From assembly GCA_046704825.1 (NCBI GenBank), contig JBJKRE010000198.1, positions 1-18,452 on the forward strand: 18,452 nt of DNA, given 5' to 3'. The translations under genes were made by a program, and so were the position numbers. The notes below the pieces were generated by a model. It worked only from the letters and a program-made list of their open reading frames with translations, did no database searches and was not told the DNA's origin. Every line of letters begins with the position of its first letter. The first letter of the stretch is position 1. Source of the stretch: CAVRTJ01 sp046704825 (GTDB lineage: Bacteria > Acidobacteriota > UBA4820 > DSQY01). This document shows positions 12,523 to 18,452 of this stretch, one piece after another.

Positions 12523-13533
12523 ATGCAACGGGAGAGGTTCGACGCAATTCGACGGGACTTCGACGCCGCCATCGACGGAGCGGCCTCGGAATCTGCGATC
12601 CTGGACGTCAAGGGCCGGTTCCTGGGCAAGAAGCGCGGAATCCTCCAGGACCTCATGGCTTCGATCAAGACCGTGGACCCGTCCGACCGGCCTGCCTTCG
12701 GACAGGCCGTCAACGCGCTCAAGAAGGAGTTCGAAGAGGGCCTGAACGAGGCCCTGCAGCGCATCCGCTCTTCGCGGAACGCGCCGCCGGCCGTGGACGT
12801 GACGCTGCCGGGCATCCGTCCGGAGATCGGTCCTCTGCACCCCATCACCCGCGTGCGCAGGGAGATCGAGGACATCTTTATCTCCATGGGGTACGCCGTG
12901 GCCACGGGGCCCGAACTCGAGGATGCGTACCACAACTTCGAGGCCCTCAACACGCCGGAGGACCACCCCTCCCGCGACATCCAGGACACCTTCTACGTGG
13001 ACGGGGACACGCTTCTGAGGACTCAGACGTCTCCCGTTCCGATCCGCACCATGGAGGCGCGCAAGCCGCCCATCAAGATCATCGCCCCCGGGCGCGTCTT
13101 TCGCCGGGACGACGACGTAAGCCACTCGCCCATGTTTTTCCAGGTCGAGGGCCTCGTGGTGGACGAGGGCATCACCATGGCCCACCTCAAGGGCACCCTC
13201 ACCCACTTCTACAGCCGGCTCTTCAAGCGGGACGTGGACGTGCGGTTCAGACCGTCCTACTTCCCCTTCACCGAACCCTCCGCGGAAACCGACCTGAGCT
13301 GCGTCCTGTGCGGCGGTGCCGGGTGCCCGGTGTGCAAGCGGACGGGCTGGCTCGAGGTCGGCGGGTGCGGAATGGTCGACCCCGCCGTGTTCGGCTTCGT
13401 GGGCATCGACCCGGAGGCCTGCACGGGGTTCGCCTTCGGGCTGGGCATCGACCGGATCGCCATGTTGAAGTACGGGATCGACCACATCCGGCACTTCTAC
13501 GAGAACGACATTCGCTTCATAGAACAGTTCTGA
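12523..13533 (+). CDS. pheS: Phenylalanine--tRNA ligase alpha subunit
   Basis: The 336-residue protein is the catalytic alpha chain of the alpha2-beta2 class II synthetase that charges tRNA-Phe. The N-terminal coiled-coil region is about 1-85. Catalytic-core motifs are PLHPITRVRREIEDIFISMGY (105-124), NTPEDHPSRDIQDTFY (143-158), LRTQTSPVPIRTM (165-177), motif 2 RVFRRDDDVSHSPMFFQVEGLVVD (191-214) and motif 3 GFAFGLGIDRIAMLKYGIDHIRHFYENDIRF (302-332). A CVLCGGAGCPVC four-cysteine insertion (260-271) occurs in many PheS proteins and may bind zinc. The ATG at 12523 follows AGGGAGAAG; an in-frame GTG at 12490 overlaps the promoter -10 and is rejected. pheT begins 7 nt after the stop codon. Confidence 0.97.
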   Translation: MQRERFDAIRRDFDAAIDGAASESAILDVKGRFLGKKRGILQDLMASIKTVDPSDRPAFGQAVNALKKEFEEGLNEALQRIRSSRNAPPAVDVTLPGIRPEIGPLHPITRVRREIEDIFISMGYAVATGPELEDAYHNFEALNTPEDHPSRDIQDTFYVDGDTLLRTQTSPVPIRTMEARKPPIKIIAPGRVFRRDDDVSHSPMFFQVEGLVVDEGITMAHLKGTLTHFYSRLFKRDVDVRFRPSYFPFTEPSAETDLSCVLCGGAGCPVCKRTGWLEVGGCGMVDPAVFGFVGIDPEACTGFAFGLGIDRIAMLKYGIDHIRHFYENDIRFIEQF

Positions 13534-13540
13534 GGCCAGT

Positions 13541-15577
13541 ATGAAATTTCCCGTTTCCTGGATCGCCGAATACACCGAGTTGCCCAAGGACGAAGCGGCC
13601 GTCGCCGAGGCCTTCACCGGCTCCGGGTCGGAGGTGGAGAGCTGGGAAGAGGCCGGCGGAGAGAAGGTCTTCGACTTCGGGATCACGGTTAACCGCCCCG
13701 ACTGCATGAACGTCTACGGCCTGGCGCGCGAAGCGTCCGTCCTTTTCGGACGGCCGCTCGAGGCGCCGGACACGGCGTGCGAGGAATCGGGCGAGCGGGC
13801 GGACGCCCTGACCTCGGTGCGCGTGGAGGCCCCGGACCTCTGCCCGCGCTACATGGCGCGGGTGATCACCGGCGTCCGGGTCGGGGAGAGCCCTGACTGG
13901 CTGAAGCGCAGGCTCGAGCAGTGCGGCCTCAGGCCCATCAACGTGGTGGTCGACGTGACCAACTACGTCCTGCTTGAGCTGGGACACCCCCTGCACGCCT
14001 TCGACATGGACACGCTGGCCGAGCGCCGCATCGTCGTGAGGCGCGCCGGGAAGGGTGAGAAGCTGGTCACCCTGGACGGCGTGGAACGGGTCCTCGATCC
14101 CGAGCGCCTGGTCATAGCCGACGCCCGGCGCCCCGTGGCGCTTGCGGGTGTGATGGGCGGCGAGGAGACGGGCGTCACCTTCGCCACGAAGGACGTGCTT
14201 CTGGAAGGGGCCGTGTTCGATCCCGTCAACATCCGCCGGACGAGCAAGCAGGCGGGCCTGCACACGGACGCCTCCCACCGCTTCGAGCGGGGCGTGGACT
14301 TCGACGGCCCGGCCGCCGCGCTGGACCGCGCGGCCAAGCTCATCCTGGACCTGGCCGGCGGGCGCCTCGCCGCGGGGTCCGTCGACGTCTGCGGCGAGCG
14401 TCCCGAACCCGGCGCCATAGTGCTTCGCCACGCCAGGCTGGTCGGCCTGATCGGCATGGACATCCCCGCCCCGCGCTGCGAGGCGATCCTGACCGCCCTC
14501 GGGTTCGGCATGGAGCCGCACGGCGAGGGCGATTGGCTCGTCCGGCCGCCGTCGTACCGCGTGGACGTGAGCCGGGAGGCCGACCTCATCGAGGAGGTCG
14601 TCCGCATCCACGGTCTCGTTGACCTCGCGGCGGAACTGCCCGACCGGATCGACCCCGTAGGGGGGCGGCCCGCCGAGCAGACCTTCGAGGAGAACCTGCG
14701 CGACGCCTTCACCGCGGCGGGGTGCTCGGAAGTGATCCACATGAGTATGACCGACCCCGGGCTGGAGGCGGCTTTCGGCACCGAAGCGCCCCTCGAGCTG
14801 GCCAATCCGCTCACGCCGGCGGCATCCGTCCTCAGGACGTCGCTGCTGGGGCCCCTGGCGGCCGCCGTGGCCAGGAACCGGGCCCGGGGCGTCCGCAGGC
14901 TTGCCCTGTTCGAGGTCGGGAGGGTCTACCTTCCCTCCAGGACCCGCGACGAGCGTGAGGGCAGGCGCCTGGCCGTGGTGCTCTACACCGACGATCCCCC
15001 GGAACGCTGGGGACAACCGCCCGCGTACGGATTGCTGACCCTCAAAGGCAAGATCGAGGCCGGCCTCGCGAGGGTGGGCCTGACCCCCGAATTCGTTCCG
15101 GAAGACGGGCCGCCCTTCGCGGAGGGACTCGGCCTGTCCGTGAGAGTGGGCGGACGCACCGTGGGCCGGCTGGGCAGCATGGCCTTCGGCGGCCTGGAGG
15201 CCGCGGGGCTCAAGAGCGGCGAGCTGCACGCCGCCGAGATCGAACTCGACGGTCTGGAGCGTCAGACCCGCGAGCCGTCCTTCGGGCCCATGTCCAGGTA
15301 CCCGTCCGTGGTCCGGGACTTTTCGTTCCTCATGGACGCCTCGGTGACCTGGGGCCAGGTGCTGAAGTGCCTGGAGGGCATCGGCCTGTCTGACCTCGTT
15401 GAGGTGAACCTCGTGGGCTGCTACACGGGAAAAGGCGTCCCCGAAGGCCGGCAGTCCATGACCTTTTCGCTCGTATTCCAGTCCATGGAACGGACCCTGT
15501 CCGATGAAGATATAGCGCCCGTGCCCGACAGGGTGGCGGGCGCGCTGCAGGGCGCTCTGGGAGCGTCCCTGCGTTAG
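13541..15577 (+). CDS. pheT: Phenylalanine--tRNA ligase beta subunit, short form without EMAP domain
   Basis: At 678 residues the protein is about 115 shorter than typical bacterial PheT (about 795). The missing part is the EMAP-II-like tRNA-binding OB fold: the sequence passes from FTGSGSEVESWEEAGGEK (25-42) straight to FDFGITVNRPDCMNVYGLAREASVLFG (44-70). The rest is complete: B3/B4 editing domain about 95-285 (RPINVVVDVTNYVLLELGHPLHAFD, GVMGGEETGV, HTDASHRFERGVD), B5 domain about 292-365, the catalytic-like core about 378-575 and the anticodon-binding FDX-ACB domain about 586-678 (SRYPSVVRDFSF ... RTLSDEDI). The start at 13541 is supported by GAGG five bases upstream and by the canonical MKFPVSWIAEY opening. 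Forms the alpha2-beta2 enzyme with PheS. Confidence 0.96.
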   Translation: MKFPVSWIAEYTELPKDEAAVAEAFTGSGSEVESWEEAGGEKVFDFGITVNRPDCMNVYGLAREASVLFGRPLEAPDTACEESGERADALTSVRVEAPDLCPRYMARVITGVRVGESPDWLKRRLEQCGLRPINVVVDVTNYVLLELGHPLHAFDMDTLAERRIVVRRAGKGEKLVTLDGVERVLDPERLVIADARRPVALAGVMGGEETGVTFATKDVLLEGAVFDPVNIRRTSKQAGLHTDASHRFERGVDFDGPAAALDRAAKLILDLAGGRLAAGSVDVCGERPEPGAIVLRHARLVGLIGMDIPAPRCEAILTALGFGMEPHGEGDWLVRPPSYRVDVSREADLIEEVVRIHGLVDLAAELPDRIDPVGGRPAEQTFEENLRDAFTAAGCSEVIHMSMTDPGLEAAFGTEAPLELANPLTPAASVLRTSLLGPLAAAVARNRARGVRRLALFEVGRVYLPSRTRDEREGRRLAVVLYTDDPPERWGQPPAYGLLTLKGKIEAGLARVGLTPEFVPEDGPPFAEGLGLSVRVGGRTVGRLGSMAFGGLEAAGLKSGELHAAEIELDGLERQTREPSFGPMSRYPSVVRDFSFLMDASVTWGQVLKCLEGIGLSDLVEVNLVGCYTGKGVPEGRQSMTFSLVFQSMERTLSDEDIAPVPDRVAGALQGALGASLR

Positions 15578-15588
15578 GAGATCGAGTT

Positions 15589-15834
15589 ATGCTTTTCGAT
15601 GGAGACGACAAAACCCTTCCAAGAGAGCTGCTCTCGCAGCTCAAGGAAAAGGCGCTGGAAGTTTCTAAGGTACTCAAGGAAACGCGGGAGGCCAACCACC
15701 GGCTGACGGAGGAACTGGCCGCCGCCCGAGAGGAATCGGAGCAGCTTCGGCAGTACATGGAGCGCTACGAAGAGGAACGGCAGGAGCTGAAGTCCCTCGT
15801 GGACGAACTCCTCAAGGAGTTCGAGCAGGTGTAG
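15589..15834 (+). CDS. Small coiled-coil protein, possibly ZapB-like
   Basis: The 81-residue protein is almost entirely a charged heptad-patterned helix (about residues 12-80: LLSQLKEKALEVSKVLKETREANHRLTEELAAAREE and on) with no catalytic motif. It begins 11 nt after pheT, whose stop codon TAG overlaps the GGAG ribosome site, and ends 2 nt before zapA. The position next to zapA and the short coiled-coil form suggest a ZapB-type partner in Z-ring assembly. Coiled coils of this size are too alike for a sequence-only assignment, so the role is an inference. Confidence 0.7.
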   Translation: MLFDGDDKTLPRELLSQLKEKALEVSKVLKETREANHRLTEELAAAREESEQLRQYMERYEEERQELKSLVDELLKEFEQV

Positions 15835-15836
15835 CG

Positions 15837-16130
15837 ATGAGCTCTGACGGGGATCATCTCGTCGAACTGGACATCCTGGGCCAGACCTATCAGGTCAGGG
15901 TGCACGGTTCGTATGAATGGGCGCAACGGGTCGGCGACATGGTCGACGAGACCATGGCCGAGATCCAGAAGGAAACGCGGTTGAACGACGTGACGAAAAT
16001 AGCCATCCTCGCCGCGCTCAACCTGGCCGATCGTCTGCTGTCGCAGGAGGACCTGCAGAGCAGCACGAAGGCGGCTGTGGAGAGCGCGTCCCGGCAGGTG
16101 GCCGACGTGCTGGACGAAGCACTGCGTTGA
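15837..16130 (+). CDS. zapA: Cell division protein ZapA
   Basis: The 97-residue protein has the ZapA pattern: LVELDILGQTYQVRVHGSYEWAQRVGDMVDETMAEIQKE (8-46), then the helix DVTKIAILAALNLADRLLSQ (51-70) and a C-terminal amphipathic helix. ZapA binds FtsZ and bundles protofilaments at midcell. Only two bases separate it from the preceding coiled-coil gene and AGGTG gives the ribosome site, so the two are translationally linked. In many bacteria zapA neighbours 6S RNA; the 46-nt gap here leaves no room for it. Confidence 0.92.
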   Translation: MSSDGDHLVELDILGQTYQVRVHGSYEWAQRVGDMVDETMAEIQKETRLNDVTKIAILAALNLADRLLSQEDLQSSTKAAVESASRQVADVLDEALR

Positions 16131-16147
16131 CCGTGACGCCCCGATCC

Positions 16148-16171
16148 CCCCTTTGTCCTGAAAAGGGGAGG
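16148..16171 (+). promoter_or_regulatory. Hairpin covering the rny ribosome binding site
   Basis: CCCCTTT (16148-16154) and AAAGGGG (16162-16168) form a perfect 7-bp stem with a 7-nt loop. The right arm contains most of the AGGGGAGG (16164-16171) ribosome site, five bases before the TTG start of rny. When folded it should limit ribosome access; translation of zapA or an RNase/RNA-binding factor could open it. Confidence 0.6.
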
Positions 16172-16176
16172 CTTTC

Positions 16177-17733
16177 TTGATAACAGCAGTGGTTGCTGCC
16201 ATCCTGGCTTTCTTGCTGGGCGTGGGAGTCGTCGTCGTCATCGTGGCCCTGCAGCGCCGAAACGAGGTGCGGCAGGCCCAGTCCGAGGCGGCGATGATCG
16301 AAACCCGGGCCAAGCGGGAGGCCGAAAAAATCCTGGCGGACGCCGAGGTGGTCGCCCAGGAGCGCCTTCTCGCCAAGGAAGAACAGGCCGAGAAGGGCTG
16401 GAAGAACAAACGACGCGAACTGTCCAAGCTCGAATCCGAGCTGACCGCCAAGGAAAACCACCTGGACAAAACCCAGGTGCAGTTGAAGGAGCGGGAAACG
16501 GACCTCGACGTGCGCGAGAAGAAACTCGCGCAGCGGGAAGAGTTCGTGGACAAGGAAAAACACGAGGCCGAGACGCTCCTCAAGAGCCAGCGGGCGAAGC
16601 TGGAGGAGATCGCGGGGCTCTCCACGGCGGACGCCAAGGCCGAGCTTTTGAGGCAGCTCGAGTACGACGCGCGCAAGGAGGCCACGCGGATCATCAAGAA
16701 GATCGAGGAGAACGCCCGCGACCGGGCCAAGAGCCTGGCGCGCATCATCACCACGCAGGCCATCGAGAAGATCGTACCCTTCATTTCGCTGGAGGGGGCC
16801 GTGGCCGTCGTCCGGCTTCCCAACGAGGAGATGAAAGGGCGCGTGATCGGGCGCGAGGGCCGCAACATCCGGACCTTCGAGCGCGTCACGGGCGTGGACG
16901 TCATCGTGGACGACACGCCGGAGATCATCATGCTGGCCAGCCACAACCCCACGCGGCGCGAGCTGGCGAGGGTCACGCTGGAAAATCTGGTGGAGGACGG
17001 CCGGATCCACCCCGCGCGCATCGAGGAGTTCTACGAAAAGTGCCGCGAGCAGTTCGACCAGACGGTGCTCGAATACGGGCGGGACGCCCTGTTCCACCTG
17101 GGCATCCCCACCATGCACGAACACCTCGTGCAGCTCGTGGGCCGCATGCGCCTGCGCATGGGTCACGGACAGAACCTCCTTGAGCACAGCATCGAGACGG
17201 CGAAGATCGCGCTCTACCTTGCCCAGGCCGTGAGTTTGAACGTAGAGACGGTAAAGCGCGCGGGTATCCTGCACGAGATCGGCCACATCGAGGAGCGCGT
17301 GGACGACCTGCACCCGACGCTTCTGGCGGCCCAGACGGCCAAGCGGTTCGGCGAATCGCCCGCCGTAGTCGCGGCCATCGCCCACCTCCATCCGGACCAC
17401 CCCTCCACCCAGCCCGAGGCCCACATTCTTGAGGCCGCGGAGAACCTCGCGCTGACGGCGCCGGGCGTTCACAAGCAGGGGCTCGAGCGCTACGTGGAGC
17501 ACATGGAGGCGCTGGAGCAACTCGTCAGGGGCTTCAAGGGCGAGCGCAACGTCTACGCCATGAAGGCCGGGCGCGAACTGCTGGTCCTCGTGGAATCGGA
17601 GATCGTGGACGACGACTACACGCTCTGGCTCGCCAAGGACATCTCAGAGCGCATAGAGCGCGAGGTGAGGTTCACGGGCCAGATCAAGGTACAGGTCGTC
17701 CGCGAGACGAGGCACGTCGGTTTCGCCACGTGA
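16177..17733 (+). CDS. rny: Ribonuclease Y with altered HD motif
   Basis: The 518-residue protein has the RNase Y layout: one N-terminal membrane helix (3-25), a long coiled coil (about 30-190), a KH domain with RVIGREGRN (222-230) and an HD domain (about 335-425), ending in GQIKVQVVRETRHVGFA. RNase Y is the membrane-bound endonuclease that starts mRNA decay in bacteria that have it. His337 is present, but the HD dyad reads LHEIGH (His366-Glu367) where LHDIGK is usual, and the later metal-binding Asp in the AADA segment reads AAEN (Glu422). Both are Asp-to-Glu changes encoded by unambiguous GAG codons, in an otherwise well-preserved protein. Start is TTG at 16177, chosen for GGGGAGG five bases upstream and the immediate membrane helix. 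Confidence 0.93.
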   Translation: MITAVVAAILAFLLGVGVVVVIVALQRRNEVRQAQSEAAMIETRAKREAEKILADAEVVAQERLLAKEEQAEKGWKNKRRELSKLESELTAKENHLDKTQVQLKERETDLDVREKKLAQREEFVDKEKHEAETLLKSQRAKLEEIAGLSTADAKAELLRQLEYDARKEATRIIKKIEENARDRAKSLARIITTQAIEKIVPFISLEGAVAVVRLPNEEMKGRVIGREGRNIRTFERVTGVDVIVDDTPEIIMLASHNPTRRELARVTLENLVEDGRIHPARIEEFYEKCREQFDQTVLEYGRDALFHLGIPTMHEHLVQLVGRMRLRMGHGQNLLEHSIETAKIALYLAQAVSLNVETVKRAGILHEIGHIEERVDDLHPTLLAAQTAKRFGESPAVVAAIAHLHPDHPSTQPEAHILEAAENLALTAPGVHKQGLERYVEHMEALEQLVRGFKGERNVYAMKAGRELLVLVESEIVDDDYTLWLAKDISERIEREVRFTGQIKVQVVRETRHVGFAT

Positions 17734-17788
17734 CCGGGGGCCGGCGGGGCGGAGCACCGCGACGCCGGACCACACACCAGGGGCACGC

Positions 17789-18452
17789 ATGCGCATTCTC
17801 TATATCGGTGACATCGTGGGCCGCCCGGGAAGGGCCGCCCTGAAGAACCTGCTGCCCGGACTGGTCGAACGCTACCGGGCGGACGTGGTGGTGGCAAACG
17901 GCGAGAACGCAGCCGGCGGGTTCGGGCTCACGCGCAAGACCGTGGACGAACTCTACGAACTCGGCATCGACGTCATCACCACGGGCAACCACATCTGGGA
18001 CAAGAAGGAAGTCCTCGGCTTCATCGAGGACGAGGAGCGCCTGCTGAGGCCCGCAAACTTCCCCCCGGGTCTGCCTGGCAAGGGGCTCTGCCGCATGCCG
18101 CTCCAGGACGGCCGCGCCCTGTGGGTCGCCAACCTGCAGGGCAAGATCCTCATGCCTCCCATCGACTGCCCGTTCCGGAAGGTGGACGAACTGCTGGCCC
18201 GCATCCCCCCCGGCGAAAGGTGCGTGCTGGTGGACATGCACGCCGAGGCCACGAGCGAGAAGCGCGCCATGGGCTTCTACCTGGACGGGCGGGTCAGCGT
18301 GGTGGTGGGCAGCCACACGCACGTCCCCACGGCGGACGGCGAGATCCTCCCCCAGGGGACGGGCTACCTCACGGACGCCGGGATGACGGGGCCCTACCAG
18401 TCGGTGATCGGCATGACCTTCAGCGAGTCCCTGGACAGGATCCTCACCGGCA
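17789..18452 (+). CDS. ymdB: TIGR00282-family metallophosphoesterase, YmdB-like (3' partial)
   Basis: The 221 residues visible run off the right edge without a stop codon. Metal-site residues match the YmdB family: Asp8 in YIGDIVGRPGR, Glu39-Asn40 in ANGENAAGG, Asn67-His68 in TTGNHIWDKKE, His151 in DMHAEATSEKRA, His176 and His178 in GSHTHVPTAD. Also typical are LRPANFPPG and YLTDAGMTGPYQSVIGM. Bacillus YmdB hydrolyses cyclic nucleotides such as 2',3'-cAMP and is reported to affect RNase Y-related regulation, which fits its place 55 nt downstream of rny. The ATG at 17789 has AGGGG six bases upstream. Only some 40-50 residues should be missing. Confidence 0.95.
   Translation, partial: MRILYIGDIVGRPGRAALKNLLPGLVERYRADVVVANGENAAGGFGLTRKTVDELYELGIDVITTGNHIWDKKEVLGFIEDEERLLRPANFPPGLPGKGLCRMPLQDGRALWVANLQGKILMPPIDCPFRKVDELLARIPPGERCVLVDMHAEATSEKRAMGFYLDGRVSVVVGSHTHVPTADGEILPQGTGYLTDAGMTGPYQSVIGMTFSESLDRILTG

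Noticed and set aside
12484..15229. Large minus-strand frames opposite pheS and pheT
   Set aside because: No motifs, and the sense strand encodes unmistakable PheS and PheT.
16131..16176. 6S RNA next to zapA
   Set aside because: Only 46 nt separate zapA from rny, far too short for 6S RNA.
17266..17280. HExxH zinc-protease motif (HEIGH) in RNase Y
   Set aside because: It falls exactly at the HD-domain motif position of an otherwise normal RNase Y; the similarity to zincins is coincidental.

Overview
The window is GC-rich bacterial DNA with tightly packed genes. It has RNase Y, a TIGR00282/YmdB phosphodiesterase, short-form PheT, a secreted M13 peptidase and a protease-vWA surface protein. 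That set points away from enterobacteria and toward a deep-branching Gram-negative lineage such as Acidobacteriota, Aminicenantes or a Desulfobacterota-like group. This placement is an inference from gene content only; no rRNA or tRNA gene was seen.

Layout. (1) 1-4381: the 3' part of a trypsin-like protease/vWA/Ig-like protein with a glycine-zipper C-terminal anchor converges on an exported M13 zinc metallopeptidase. (2) 4382-6789: a gene-poor stretch with a possible 86-residue reading frame and an interspersed repeat, then an isoprenylcysteine-methyltransferase-like membrane protein and an exported metallo-beta-lactamase-fold hydrolase preceded by two hairpins. (3) 6790-9123: a minus-strand operon, HTH-nucleotidyltransferase (MNT) -> HEPN-like protein -> GNAT acetyltransferase. 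A TTGACA-N17-TATCAT promoter drives it, and two CCCAWWTTGGG-type palindromes 21 bp apart lie over that promoter and the start codon. The operon sits between two composite intergenic blocks built from the same short repeat families. (4) 9124-10976: a CNNM/CorC-type (hemolysin-family) membrane protein followed by a DUF985-type cupin, also on the minus strand. (5) 11135-12307: bacterioferritin and a Spy/CpxP-like LTxxQ periplasmic protein with a Cys/Met/Gly/Pro tail, each followed by a GC hairpin. (6) 12523-18452: a housekeeping plus-strand cluster pheS-pheT-(ZapB-like coiled coil)-zapA-rny-ymdB, running off the right edge.

How they fit together. The last cluster joins phenylalanyl-tRNA charging, Z-ring assembly factors and RNA turnover, with gaps of 2 to 55 nt. 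Bacterioferritin and the metal-tail Spy-like protein suggest iron/metal and envelope stress handling. The MNT/HEPN pair has the form of a toxin-antitoxin or defence module; its promoter architecture strongly suggests self-repression by the HTH-MNT protein.

Most notable points: the twin-operator, apparently leaderless MNT/HEPN/GNAT operon with a non-canonical HEPN motif; the repeat blocks bracketing it; RNase Y in which both catalytic-site aspartates of the HD domain read as glutamate; and an rny start codon (TTG) whose ribosome binding site lies in a perfect hairpin.
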